From: Albifimbria verrucaria
Taxonomy: Eukaryota; Ascomycota; Sordariomycetes; Hypocreales; Stachybotryaceae
Direction of reading: 5' to 3'
Assembly (NCBI GenBank): GCA_020081605.1
Contig: JAHREC010000013.1
Location: 4,526,001-4,590,000 of the forward strand
DNA length: 64,000 nt
The notes under the pieces are model-generated. The model did no database searches. It was not told the origin of the DNA and worked only from the letters and a program-made list of their open reading frames with translations. A program made the position numbers and the translations under genes. Shown piece after piece: positions 47,190-59,669 of the stretch (the first letter of the stretch is position 1; the number at the start of each line of letters is the position of its first letter).

Positions 47190-49050
47190 TTATTTACGGA
47201 GGCACTTGAGCAGTGGTGCTATCCTCGATTTCTTGCTTAACCCAACCCGATATATCGGTTTCGGTCCTGGTGTTAATGTTGCAAGCTTGACATCCTTGCG
47301 GTCTTTGACGACCTCTGGTTTCTTCTCCTCGCTTTTGGGCAAAACTTCTGGCTCATCTTTTAGTGTGTGTTTCTGTGGTGTCTCTTGGCTAGGTTGTTTT
47401 TGTGCGCCTGCACCGAGTTCCTTAAGCACAGATGAGTCTGTCTCGTGACTCTGGTCTGGCGTGATGGGGCTGGGTGATGCAGCTTTGGATTTTGTTTCTT
47501 TTCGCCGTTTGCTAGGCTTTGTGGTTGTGGGTTGCTCGACAATGGTTTCTTGAGGGTCTTGCTCTATAGGTTTCTCTATAGGTTTCTCTTCTGCTGTATC
47601 TGGAAGTGTTGGCTCTTCAATATTCTGGGGCGCATTCTGTTTCTTTGGCCGGCCCCGCTTCTTCTTCCCTTTGCAGGAGTCTCTTCCTCGACATTAGTTT
47701 CAGTAGGAGCAGCAATTGGAGGCTCGGCTTCGGACGCCGCGCCTTTCTTTGGACAGCCTCGCTTCTTTTTGCTTTGAGTAGATGCTGTGTTCTCCGGGAC
47801 TGGCTTAGCTTGAGGAGTTTCTGGCTTCTCATCCAAGACGGGTGGGACAGTATCATTTAGAGCATCAACATCCTCAGCAGATGCTACATTTTTGGGTTTC
47901 TGTTTGTTTCTGGGGTGTGATTCTGAGTATTTCTGGTGCTTGGTTCGGGCACCGCAATGGATATCACGTCTGGTGAAGAGCCCCGTCGCTGCCGGAGAGA
48001 TGGCGTTATCTCTTGGTTCGCTGCTAATAGAGCATCTTGTGACCAAGGTGCCGTGCTCGGAAGCAGAACCGAATCGTTTCGGCTACGGGGGTGTTAATGT
48101 TCGTCGCTGAACCACTGGACGCCAGTCTTAATTGGTAAGTTGGTTGCTCAGGATACAACTGCGGTTGTTCCGTCATGGCGCTCGATGGAGGCATGACACT
48201 CTGGTAAGAGAGCTTTTGTGAATTGGTCAAAGGGTTCTGAGCGATGAAAAATGCCGAATTTATGGGAGGGAGGGTAGAGTCTGGGCAGTTTGCGGGTGTG
48301 CACTGTCCAGCCAGATCGTCTCTGCTTGCCACATCATTACTAGAATGAAGCGGAATCAAGTCCATGCCATCTGCATCAGACGCAAGATTGCTCAAATGAT
48401 TGACCTTTCTCCGCTTCTTTCCTCTAGGTGAAGGCTCATTCTCCAGTTCGTTAGAAACACCACTATCATCAACAGCCATGCACGCGAACTCTGCACGCTC
48501 TGTGATAACTTGCTCATCATCGTAACTTTGATGAGACTCTTCAATCACTTGAGAATGGCTTGGAAGTCCGGCATTGGGACTGTCAGGTACAGCCCAGATG
48601 TCCATGGTCCCTGCCGGCCCATGGCCATGTTTACTCGCAGGATGAGCTAGATGCAGGACATTCATTAGCACATGATTCATCTTGAATTTGGCCCAAAATC
48701 TAAGGACCGTGGTTGGATCGTGCCATGGAGGCAAGTCGAGAAAAAAAAATCAAGGCCAGACTATTATACTACGTACCTGTGTCGATACCTAGATTTGCCC
48801 CGTTGTCCCCTGTGTGTCCATGGTGGATCTTGTGAGCCTGCTCCTCGGCCGCATCATTCTGTTCCTTGTACACGCTTTGGAAGAACATTAAATCAGTGGA
48901 TGAAGTTTCGTGACTTGGATGGTCAGAAGAGCGTGTTGCCAGATCAGGTTCAATCGTCAATTGAGCTTGTGGACTAGCCGGTGGCGAGTACCCGCCACAG
49001 TCCTCATCATCGGAATCTGCAATCACGCGCGGCCTCGGTCTTGGAGACAT
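47190..49050 (-). CDS. AT-hook protein with a RAD51AP1-like C-terminal motif
   Basis: Long, largely disordered protein of about 590 residues, probably nuclear. It starts MSPRPRPRVIADSDDEDCGG, with the ADSDDED box common in nuclear proteins. An intron begins after 48777; its 3' end (near 48700 or 48681) and the frame around it are not settled. The central part has GTMDIWAVPDSP and a basic patch SPRGKKRRK. Two AT-hook cores follow: KKKRGCPKK (variant, RGCP) and KKKRGRPKK (canonical), with KPSKRRKETKSK between the second and the end. The protein ends PIYRVGLSKKSRIAPLLK then CLRK. At least three single-base gaps (near 48069, 47889-47893 and 47667-47669) had to be bridged. The C-terminal motif resembles the GLSRxARVKPLH-type RAD51-binding motif of RAD51AP1. 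That comparison is from memory and is inference. Confidence 0.7.
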
Positions 49051-49774
49051 TTCTACTCCTTTGGAGCATGGTATCGTGTGGCCTTATTGTTTTATTCAAT
49101 CAAAGTTTCGTTGTTTGTTGGATGTAGAATCTACCTGTTTAGAAGCACGTCCAATGAGACGCGACCCTGGCGCTGGCACAACGCGCGTGCACGTGACATA
49201 GGAAATGCTTAGGTAGGAGCTACTACGGGTACGGAGTGCGTACCTTGGGTATTCTGGACTTGACGCTTCACATTGTTATGGACGGCATAACCATAATCAA
49301 AACAACGCAATACATCACAAAGCCATATCAGATTTCACAAGGACTCAAACTGAAGTTTGGTGATACCATTTCACCAAAATTATTCAAAGCACTCATCTTC
49401 ACATAATTTGCACCATGTTTTTGACATCTTCTTGAAATGAATTGATTGAGAGCGTCCTATCCTAATGACGGACCTCACATGCAGCTCCCAAGGAGGAGGG
49501 TATATATTTGTATATGCCTCTATGTTGAATGCGCGCCGAACCACTTTCCAGTCCCAATTTAGCCCCTAACCCAAACTTGCTAAGCTTTTGGGGTGTAGCA
49601 AACACCGAATCACACACCGAATCACCCGCCGTCCAACCCTAACCTGCCCAAACGCCGATGTTGAAATCGTAGCTGTCCTAGAAGGATGCAGCCTTGTCAT
49701 GACGTGAAGTAAACTAATAAAAACAACCGTCGCCCATCGCCAACCTTTTTTCTCAGAAACTAAAGGAAAGGCAC
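49051..49774. other. Intergenic
   Basis: Promoter of the AT-hook gene and 3' flank of metE. No supported frame. Confidence 0.5.
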
Positions 49775-52224
49775 TTATTTGGCGTACTTCTCACGGAAGT
49801 ACTTGGCGGCGTTGACCATGTTGACAAGAGCCTCCTTGGTCTCCTTCCACTGACGGGTCTTAAGACCGCAGTCAGGGTTGATCCAGAGCTGGTCAGGACG
49901 GAGGTACTGAAGCATCTCCTCGATGCGGTCCTTGATCTCCTGCTCGCTGGGAACACGGGGAGAGTGGATGTCGTAGACACCAGGGCCGATGTGGCGGGGG
50001 TACTGGGAGTCGACGAAGACGCTGAGGAGCTTGGCGTCAGACTTGCTGTTCTCGATGGACAGGACATCGGCATCGAGGGCGGCGATGGCGTGGAAGAAGT
50101 CCTGGAACTCGGAGTAGCAGAAGTGAGAGTGGATCTGGGTGGAGTCCTCAATGCCGGCGGTGGACAGCTTGAAGGCCTTGACGGCCCAGTCGAGGTAGGC
50201 ATCACGCTCCTTGCCAGAGCGCAGGGAAGACCCTCACGGAGAGCGGGCTCATCGACCTGGATGACGTCGACGCCGGCCTTCTCAAGGTCGACGACCTCGT
50301 CACGGAGGGCCAGAGCGAGCTGCTCAGCCTGGACGGACTGGTGGACGTCGTCACGGGGAAAGACCATCGCAGGCAGGTGACGGGGCCAGTAAGCATACCC
50401 TTCATGGCCTTGCCAGAGACGGAGACAGCGTACTTGGACTCCTTGACGGTCATGGGGGCGGGGCGGGAGATGTCACCGACAATGATGGGAGGGCGGACGC
50501 AGCGAGAGCCGTAGCTCTGGACCCAGGCGTGGGTGGTGAAGGCATAGCCGTCCAGGCGCTCACCGAAGTACTGGACCATGTCGTTACGCTCAGGCTCACC
50601 GTGGACGAAGACATCAAGGCCGAGCTCATCCTGGATCTTGACGTTCTCCTCGATCTCCTTCTCAATGAACTTGTCGTACTCAGCAGCAGTGATCTCGCCC
50701 TTGGTGAAGCGGTTTCGCTGGATACGGATCTCCTTGGTCTGGGGAAGGAGCCAATGGTGGTGGTCGGGAACAGGGGCAGGTTCAGCTTCTTCTGCTGCTG
50801 GCTGATACGGGCAGTGAACTCAGACTTGCGGCTGTAGTCGGCCTCAGTGATCTTGGACTGGCGGTCCTTGACCTTGGGGTCGTTGGTGCGGGAGGAGGTG
50901 GCACGAGCCTGCATGGACTTGGCGTTGGCCTCAAGCTGCTCACGGACGGCGGCGGGGCCCTCGGTGACGGCCTTGGCAATGACGGCGATCTCGCTGGCCT
51001 TCTCGGTGGCGAAGGAGAACCAGTCAGCGATCTCAGGGTCCAGCTTCTTCTCGCTGGCCAGGGTGTGGGGAGTGTGGAGGAGAGAGCTGGAGGTGGCAAC
51101 GATGACACGGTCCTTGCCGAGCTTCTGGATGGCAGACTCGGCGGTCTCAATGGCGCGCTTCAGGTTGGTCTTCCAGATGTTGCGGCCGTCGACGAGACCG
51201 GCGGACAGAATGGTGTTGGGGCCAAGAGCACCGATGACGGTCTCGAGCTGCTCGGGGTTGCGGACAAGGTCAATGTGGACAGCGTAGATGTCCTTGGGGA
51301 GGAGGTCCAGGTTGTGGACGATATCACCGAAGTAGGTGGTGAAGACGAGCTTGGGGATCTTGTCACCCAGGCTGGCGAACTTCTCGTAGGCAGGCTTGAA
51401 GGCAGCCTTGGTCTTGGCGGGAAGGTCGAAGACGAGGGTAGGCTCGTCAATCTGGACAGTCTCGGCACCAGCCTCCTTGAGCTGGGTAAGGAGCTGCTCG
51501 TAGACGGGCAGCAGGTTGTCGAGCAGATCGATGGGGTCCACGGACTGGCCACGGTCGGCCTTACCGAGGTGCAGGAAGCTCACGGGGCCGACAAGGACGG
51601 GGCGGGTGACAATGCCAGCCTCCTTGGCCTCCTTGAACTCGTTGACAGCCTTGGGGAGTCGACCAGCTTGAAGGTCTGGTTGTCCTGGAGGGTGGGCTTG
51701 ACGTAGTGGTAGTTGGAGTCAAACCACTTGACCATCTCCAGACTGGGGACATCGACGCCCTCCTTCTGGTGGCCACGGCCCATGGCAAAGTATTGGTCAA
51801 CGGGGTTGAGACCGCTCTGGGTGTATCGCTCGGGGACAGCCTGTATGCAAACGCAAAGTTAGCTATTGAAGCTACGAAAGGGTGGGTGGGGATGGTACGC
51901 ACGCCGAAGTCCTGGATGTGAGAGAGGACCTGGTCGTACAGAGCAAAGTCGTTGCTGGGGATGATGTCGACACCGGCATCCTTCTGGATCTTCCAGTGGG
52001 CGAGACGGAGTCTCTTGGCCTCCTCGAGGAGCTCGGTCTGAGAGATCTTGCCGCCCCAGTCTGGGAATCGTCAGTATGGGGTACGAGGGAGATGGATGGA
52101 TAGACCAGCTAGCTAGCTAGTTAGCTGGCTAGCTGGTGGGGTGGGCACTCACAAGCCTCCGTCGCCTTCTTCAGGTCACGGTTGACTCCCATACGGGGAA
52201 ACCGAGAATGGCCGACTGAACCAT
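49775..52224 (-). CDS. metE: Cobalamin-independent methionine synthase MetE
   Basis: 5-methyltetrahydropteroyltriglutamate-homocysteine methyltransferase, the last step of methionine synthesis, cytosolic. Three exons (52224-52153, 52060-51903 and 51840-49775), 766 residues, the usual length. The N-terminal barrel starts [20 protein letters not shown] and contains [13 protein letters not shown] and [13 protein letters not shown]. The C-terminal catalytic barrel contains [63 protein letters not shown] and HSHFCYSEF. The zinc ligands are the His and Cys of HSHFC, the Glu downstream of it, and the last Cys in [11 protein letters not shown]. Five single-base gaps, all in G-runs of the plus strand (52195-52198, 51653-51656, 50741-50744, 50355-50358 and 50224-50226), break the frame inside nearly invariant sequence. 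This is the clearest proof that the gaps are sequence errors. Confidence 0.97.
52107..52135. repeat. AGCT-rich simple repeat in metE intron 1
   Basis: AGCTAGCTAGCTAGTTAGCTGGCTAGCT-like run lying within the first intron of metE. Confidence 0.75.
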
Positions 52225-54679
52225 CTTGAATGCTCTTCAGATGATCTAAGTGGTTTAATGTGCTGATGAAGGAAACTGTTTGACTTTTGGTTAGATTTTT
52301 CACGATATGGCTTTTTTTTTTTCTTTGGTAAGGGAGATGGCAGGGGCAGGGTTGATTGTGAATGAGAGAATGTGTGGCTGACATACAAGAATTGCCCTTC
52401 CAATTCACAGGGGATCAGTTAGACGAATTGACCCTCTGAGATAGAAATGGACAGGATAGGCGAGTATGAAGAGAGAAGAGAAGAAGAAAAAAAGAGGAAG
52501 AGGACAGGAGAGGCAGTGGTTTAAGAAAGGAGGGGAGGGGAGGGAGGAAATGAGATAAGGTCGGCCAGGTGAATGAGTGATGAGTGCAGGTGAGGTGAGA
52601 CACACAAACAGAAAGTCGCGCCGAAAGCGGGGAGGGTAACTTACCAAAAAATTGAAGCTAGGAGTGTCAGCCAATGGCGGATCCTGGTTTCTCTTCTTAT
52701 TATATTTTTTTTTCTTTCCTTTGCAGGCAGTAGATCTCTGAGGATGATTGGATTGGATGAGAACAGGCCGGGACTGAAGGGTCCAGTGTCCCCTTTTTAC
52801 CTCATTCCGTTTGTTACTCGGGGTCGGCTATCAATGGCACCCACAGCGCCGAGTAGCCCAGCCTGCAGGACCTGAAGCAACAACGTGGCCGCCTTCGTTG
52901 GACCGCCCGTTCACGTTTTGCCCAGCGCAGCGGAGCCCGATGGATCGATGGATTGATTGATCGATGGATAGACAGGCAGTCAGACCAGGCTCCGCCGCAG
53001 TAGCCGCTGCCTCCGACCCGCATGCAAAGGCCTCAAATCCTCAATGGCGCCATCCATCCTCTCCTCTCCTAATTAGCAGCTCCTGCCGGGTCTGGGACAT
53101 GGTTGTTTCGGTGTTGAGGTACCCTCCTTCGAAACTGGCATTCGGAGCCATTGGCTGACCGCCGGTCCAGTCGCTCACCAAACCACAGTGTGAGCCCGTG
53201 TGTCTCTCTCTGCCTGTCTCTGGTGGCGCCGACACCCTTAGACCTTTGTCTGGGCCCGGGCCGCTACGCTCTCCCTCTCTCCAGTCACCGGCGCGGTATC
53301 GGTCCCCGTGAGCCGAATACGAACCGGACACCGACCATTGCCTCACCCTGCAGCAGCATTGCCGGCCCCCATGCTTTCCTTGCTGCCCTGCTGCCCTGCT
53401 GCCCTGCTGCCTTCTTCCTTCATGGGGATGACTTGCAGATGTCGGGAGCTCTCTAGAGATACACGAGACTGGGTGCAGAGACCTGAAACAATCTCGGCTT
53501 CAACATAATTGCGAAAAACCGCGAAACCAAGACCCAGCATACCACCAAGCTGCTGCAACTTCTCGGCGCTTACTCCCGCTCCGACTTCCGATCCCGACTT
53601 ATTGCGTGATGAGACGCGGCAATCCCTCTCGACTTGACCACCAGTCCCGCTGGAAACTAATCCCGTAGACGTAGACGAGCCGTCCGTTCTGTGCCCACTG
53701 TGCTAACATAAAGAGGCGATGAGACCATGGGCGAACGCGCCACTAGGACAGGCTAGCCTCCTGGCTCTTCCTCTCTGCCTCTATCTTCGGGTACCCGAAG
53801 GCCCACACGACCCCTTGCGCTAGTCGAGGTACCCCATGATGCCGCAACAACTGCTCCAGCCTTGCCACGACTGGTGTGTGTTCGTTAGACCTCTCCTCCG
53901 ATTATGGAGGTAGCCACGCAATCCGCTGTATAGAGTAGGTAGCACCGTCAATCTATGTCTTTGTTCCCAGTGGTACAGATACAGATCTCAGAAATGCAAA
54001 CCCGTGATTCTCATTTTATTTGAGCAAGCGTCTAACCTGGGCGCAATGCCGCCTACCAACTATTCTCTCGAGGTGCAATGCTATGAGCTAGCTCCATCAA
54101 CATCTTGGTCAATCAAAATGCATCTATATGAACTTCAATCAATGCAAACACAATGGTTTTTGGCTCTTTCTCCCATAGTTTTGAAGCAAATATGTGCTCT
54201 TACTCCGGCAATCAGTGCGACATGAAACCACACGCTCTGTCGTGCAGCACATGTAGCTTCCCGGCCTCATTCAGGGCTCACAGCCTGTTCGATGGAAGCT
54301 TTAGAGCGGATGCCAGCTTTGAATCCCATTCTTTGCAGCTCTCTTGGTAGATGGTTTTCTTCGTATCCAGGTAGGGAAAGTTCGAACCCTACTTTGGCTG
54401 CCTCCCAGCCGGGTCACCAAGGCAGGATCGAGCGTCAATAAGCTTCACCATCACTTCCACAGCTACCGCCTCGGCCCCTGGCTTTTAGTCTCGCAAAGTG
54501 CGGTGAGCTTTTCCTTTTGGACTGACAATTGCTCGGGAAGTCCATTGCTGTTGGGTAAACCAAGATCTTTTGGAATATTGACTGTCAGCAAAATACCGGC
54601 CCTCGCTGTTTGTCGGAAGAATGCGATGCCACGATCTTTGCGGCTCACGATTGGAGAGCAGCCGGCCAAGCTTCGTTGA
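52225..54679. other. metE promoter and long intergenic region
   Basis: 52440-52560 is purine-rich on the plus strand (CT-rich on the transcribed side of metE), as in promoters and leaders of strong fungal genes. 52700-53800 is GC-rich with several short motifs. Frames of 60-110 codons here are overlapping and motif-free. A further exon of the 54.7-kb gene may lie in 54000-54700, but I could not place it. Confidence 0.45.
53381..53411. repeat. TGCTGCCC tandem repeat (about 4 copies)
   Basis: Three full TGCTGCCC units plus TGCTGCC. It lies upstream of metE, noncoding. Confidence 0.8.
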
Positions 54680-57252
54680 CGACATCGCTCAACCACGAAT
54701 TGTAAATGTTGCTCGAATTTCTCATCTCAACAAACGGGCTTTGCGTTCACAAAAGACGACGGCGCTATCGAGCTCTATGATAGACAGCCGCATCCTCAAT
54801 CGGCTGAGGTACCTTATGGTAGCCCTGGAGATCTTGATCAACTTGAAGTCGATGACTCAGACCCTGAAGACGGACAATGTCGAGGAAGAACGGCATGCGG
54901 CGCTTTGGGTGTGGTTCGCAGCATATTAGCAGGCCGCATCTCCACTCGGGCCAATACAAGACGCCATTCCCAAGCTTCAATTGGCAACAGCCATGAGGAA
55001 ATTGCTCGCAGGGCAGAGTTGAAACGACTCATGCATAAAAGAATCCAGGACGAGCTAGAGACTGATGACAAACCCAACGCGACTGGGGAGAAAATAACCG
55101 GTTCAAGTCGCGGCATGCCGCTGTTCGACCTCACCCAGCCTGGACCCGGTCCTCGTGATAACATCGAATTCGCTTTTGACTCGCCAAACCTGCAAATTGA
55201 ATTGTCAGAGCTGGGAGCACGATGTCAAACTGGCTTACCAACCACCGGCAGCATGGGGAAAGACTGCCACGGAGGCCGCTTGTCACTATCAAGCGACGAT
55301 TGTCCTCAAGATGCTGATCAAAGTGCTGACATGGGTCCGAAGACTCTCAAATGCACTTGTATGCCGGCTATTCGCAGTCAATTCTTTGCCTCGTCTCCTC
55401 TTTCTAGGGTCACCGAGGTAACCTGCTGCAGCTCCCTAGGACAAATCTCTGATACACGACGAGATAGTGATTCTCGCCAGTGTAAGAGATCCCAATCATT
55501 AGATGGACAGTCAGCTCTCGGGGTATGGCTCGCGAGTCAACATATGGAACCTAGTGAGAGCTCTACCCCAGATATTGAGCTGGAATCCCATGAGGCCAGG
55601 TTTATCAGCATATCATGTCCAGTTTCGGGTGATACTGGTACGGCGGATGAGACGACGAGTCCAATGATTTCAACTAAAGATTCCGGACTGATAAAAAATC
55701 GGGCAGTCAAGCAGAGTCAATATCGGGCCCTGCTATCCAGCAGTCAGCAAAATCGAGTGGGACATTGGGCAGCAGGCTTGTCTCTAATCTGCATCGTGGC
55801 ACTTCGTCAGAAACCTCGGATGACGTGTTTTTCACCCCCAGTGACTTCGGTGAAGACTATAAGTGGGCAATGGCGTACACATCGCCCGTGGACAACTCCT
55901 CCTCTAGTTACCCGTCTGTTATGCCCAGCTTTCAGCCAAGCCCTGTTCGGTCTCGATCTCATCTTCCTCGGCTCAGCATACAGGACCTCAAAGACCTTCC
56001 CTTATCACCTTTCCAATGTAAGCTCTTCATGTCCTCTACTTTCAATATTACTAAAGTTGAAATAGATCGTGAGAATGCGATTCCCCTACAGAACCTTGAG
56101 TCTGCGGAAGACATGACATCCGCAACTGATAAATCCGACAATCTCGGTTACTGGGAGGCAAGAGCACGCCACAATGAAACGGTGCGACATGAAACAGCAT
56201 CAGTGGTCGATGGCGTTTCTTTGCCTGACTCGGAAACGACTACGTTCCGTGAGCGAGAAGCTGAGCTTCTAACCATTGAGCATCGCTTCAAGGATATACT
56301 AGCCCGGAAGAAACCACTACCACCCATTGATAGCCGTTTTAAAGAGGAGTTTGATGCACCACAAGCTCGTGGAAGCATACGATCAGCCCTGATAACAAGA
56401 GTGCTTTTGTCCGCTCCCAGACACTCCTCCAGACCTAGCTCTCAAAGCAATGAGGCCATTCTCAGTCCTCTTTTCCCTCCGCTTCAGCAGGCTATACTTC
56501 ATGACACAAGTCACAGCCTGTTGCCCGAGATTGAAAACAAAAATCTCAATGTGCCAGGGTCTTCACAATTTACGTCTGACCGATCCAGCAAGATGAAGCC
56601 AATCATAAGCTCAGGACGACACGTCAATCTTTGGCAACGTGCTATTGGGTTTGATTTCATGCCTTTTTCCAAGGGCACGTCCAATCACAAAATATCGGTT
56701 TTCAGAAAGAAAAAGCATCGCGTGCATCAAAAAGCCACCAGTTTCCCCATCCACAAAGGCGTGCATGCTTCGCAACTTGATCCACTCTCCATGTACAAGC
56801 CTGATTCAGAGCGAAGTCAGTCAGCATCTTATGGTCAAGGAATAGCTGGTTTAGGGTGCAAAGCAGACACTCTTGCATCAATACAAGAACCAGATATCCA
56901 ACCGATAAATGAGAGGCTTCCCAAGACTAAAGATGCCATAGTATTTCCGATTCAAAGACCCAAGAACGATTCCAACGCTCTGCCGATGGCTATGAGTGCT
57001 GATATGGGGTTGAAGAAGAAATCTCTTCGGCCTACTGTAGGCCTTCCGTATTCTGCGACAGGACAATTCCTAGGCGTCACCTCGAGTAACGCGCCCCAGG
57101 GATCTGTCGGCTTGAGGTCGGGTTATTCCTTTCCTGTTGCCAGGCTGCCCCATAGAGAGAGCAGCGCTCTTTTCGCAACAAAAGCTACAATCGACAAATC
57201 TCGAGGAATACATGAACATACGGTGAGCAAGAATCGGGATGGCACCAAGTGA
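54680..57252 (+). CDS. Large disordered protein of unknown function (5' end unresolved)
   Basis: Open frame of about 857 codons after bridging one missing A in the run 55749-55752. No ATG lies at its beginning, so an upstream exon is probably missing. The N-terminal part has GFAFTKDDGAIELYDRQP, an acidic box (EVDDSDPED) and a basic helix SHEEIARRAELKRLMHKRIQDEL. Most of the rest is Ser/Pro/Thr-rich low complexity, with DDVFFTPSDFGEDYKW, LSIQDLKDLPLSPFQCKLF and ERFKDILARKKPLPPID-like charged segments and a basic patch FRKKKHRVHQK near the C-terminal third. No membrane segment, signal peptide or catalytic motif is visible. It may be a cytoplasmic or nuclear scaffold, but I do not recognise the family. 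The stop codon is at 57250-57252. Confidence 0.65.
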
Positions 57253-57810
57253 CCCCAACAGGTTAGCAAACAATGAGTAATTACAGAGCCAATTGAGGAC
57301 AGCTCATGGAAATGTAGGTTGAGGAGCCGTTACATCGCACTTATCATAGGATACTTCATCATCAACAGCATGCAGTTCGGACTCACCAAAACGCTCTTCT
57401 GTCCCCATCAAAGGTTATCGAACACACGCCTACGTACTTTCGCTTTTGGCTGTCATCTTCATGCCTATACCAGGACCTTTAATTGGCTAGAAGATGTCAA
57501 TTGACACTCACCATTTCTTAAATGGCAATATGGTGGCTGTATTGGGTCACGTCTTGTTAGTCTCCACTGCTCTTCTGCGGCCACACTTTGAAGGACTACT
57601 GTATCATGAAAGCGGCCCGAAATCACAAGGTCCAGCATCACGCATCCACATGTGAGGTTGTCCTGGGAACAAATATTCTTTGATTATTATATTGCTGATC
57701 GAAGCTGTTTAACTATTCATGTTGGCTTGACTAAAATAATTGCGCAAGGCCATTGCTCTAAGCTCTGGGGTTGTCATCTGTAGAATCTTCGTTAAGAACA
57801 ACACGAACAA
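57253..57810. other. Intergenic between convergent genes
   Basis: 3' flanks. A 61-codon frame at 57319 is not supported. Nothing else was seen. Confidence 0.5.
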
Positions 57811-59669
57811 TTAACTCAACTTGTCAACTGGTTGTTTATGCTTTTGCTTTGCCTCTTCTGCTTTCCTTTGCAATTCTTCCTTCTGTGCTTTTAATGCTAC
57901 ACAGAAGCGTGATCTGCTTCGAATCGTTGGGCCTTTCCAGATAAAGATGAAAGGAATCAAGCACATGATGGTGCTGAGGCCACCAAGTAAACCACAGGCA
58001 CCAGCTATGCCGAGGCTATTGAACATGTGCGTGGTGGCGAGAGGCAGGACCACGGCGAACAAGGATCTGAAGGTGGATGCCGTAGCGTTCGCGGACGCAG
58101 CGAAGATCTCGTACGCATCTGTGAGGTAATTCAATAGGGCCCAGAAAATGAGCTGATAGCCAAGACCAAATGGAATCCCTGCCACCATGGGCACGGCGAA
58201 ATGGACGGATTCTCGAGCAGAGAAGCCGAGCCAGAAGAGAGATATGGCAAACAATGGTCCACCAACGCATGCTAGCGGCAGGCGGCGGTATTCCTCGCGG
58301 GTGACCCAAGATGACTTGGCCGCGTGTGCTTTCTTCAGAACACGTTCCCAGTAAATGAACACGGGTATCACGAGCATGGAGCCTGCGCCAATGGGGAGAT
58401 AAGCGAGACCGGTCTCGCCAGGCGAGAGGCCGTAGAGTTTCTGGAAGATGATGGGAAAGGCCTGGAAGGACATGTAGAAGATGGAATAAATCAGGGCAAG
58501 GTAGGCGCAAGTGCTGGAGACGATGAGCTCGGAGAAGAGCATGCGCACCGGACGGGTCAGAACGACGGTCACAAGCTTTGACATGTCCATTTCTTCCAAC
58601 TCCCGTGGGGCTACAACGCGCAAGGTAGGGTTTTCTCGACGCATCTTCTTGGCACGATGGGCAAGGAGGAGCGGGCCGTACGTCTCAGGCAGAAGAAGGA
58701 CGCTGAAGATGAGTGTGGCACCGGCAAATATAAGCGCAATCCAAAACGTCCACCGCCAGCCAATTTCGGTGGCAGCATAACCTGACACAATAGGCGCCAG
58801 TAAAGGGCCGAAGATGGTGGTCTGGGAAGCCGTCAGTCCATCACCGTATACTAAAGAATATGATGAATACTTACTCCACTGATTACAGAAAAGGCTCGCC
58901 CACGTGTGGTAGGATCTCCGTAGATGTCCGCGAGTATACCGGCCGAGACAACAATGGAGCAACTGGCAGCAAACCCACTCAGAAATCGGAACACGAGGAA
59001 AGAGGGCCAGTTCGGTGCAAGTCCACAGGCCATAGTGAAGACAGTCAGGACAGCATGAGTCGCGAGGCTTAGATACCGCCTCCCGAAGTGCTCACTTAGA
59101 GGTCCCCAAGTAAGGGGACCGATAACAAATCCTATTAAAAATATAGAAATTGGTAGAACCCTCTGCTCCTGAGAAGTGGCACCATAATCCTTCGTCAGAT
59201 AAGGAATTGCCATGCTGGGTAGCGAAGACCCCATTGTAGAGTTGATCATGAGCAAGACAACAATGATCAGAATGGTTATTTTCTTAGTCTTGAGAACGCA
59301 TTAGCACCAATTGGCAAGACCCAGGAGTGTAAGTAGAAATATCTTACAAAAGACCAGTTATATGGGTTTCCGGGGTCATCAACTTCCCAACCTATGACGG
59401 TATGGTCTGTGTGACTTCTGGTCCTCGACCGGATGTCGTGTATGGCACCCATGCCTCGGTTCGCAGTCTCATCTTCATGGCACGATCGAGTCTGTATTTC
59501 CTCCAGTTCATAGTGATAGTCTGTTATGGAACTACTTCTTCTCACAGGATCTGAGCAATGTCAATTACAGCACAGCAATAAGCAATGAAGAGTGCGATGC
59601 TTCCTGATACTTACGCTCCGAAGTCGGCAATGTGGTGGCCGTTGGGCCATTAGCCTCGGTTGCTGCCAT
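57811..59669 (-). CDS. DHA1-type MFS drug/polyamine exporter
   Basis: Twelve-helix plasma-membrane proton antiporter of the DHA1 group. Four exons (59669-59615, 59550-59348, 59288-58875 and 58821-57811) give 561 codons without any frame defect. The cytosolic N-terminus (about 85 residues, MAATEANGPTATTLPTSE...) ends in the family signature WEVDDPGNPYNWS. Then come helix 1, motif A as GPLSEHFGRRYLS, the RFLSGFAAS region, GRAFSVISGTTIFGPLLAPI (motif C-like, with a G-P-x-x-A-P core), GWRWTFWIALIFAGAT and LPETYGPLLLAHRAKKMR. The central cytosolic loop is followed by the second bundle and a Lys/Gln-rich tail. Substrate unknown. A flanking regulator was not found. Confidence 0.93.

Noticed and set aside
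51065..51706. 213-codon plus-strand frame opposite metE (and similar ones opposite vps24 and Yra1)
   Set aside because: Antisense shadow of codon bias in a highly expressed gene; Val/Leu/Gly/Glu-rich translation without motifs.
49775..52224. metE as a pseudogene because of five frameshifts
   Set aside because: Every break is one missing base in a homopolymer inside invariant sequence, and the corrected length is normal.
54370..54400. GTTCGAACC box-B-like sequence
   Set aside because: Flanking bases form a hairpin but no tRNA cloverleaf or A box.
57319..57504. 61-codon frame downstream of the disordered protein
   Set aside because: No recognisable features; lies in the 3' flank of two convergent genes.
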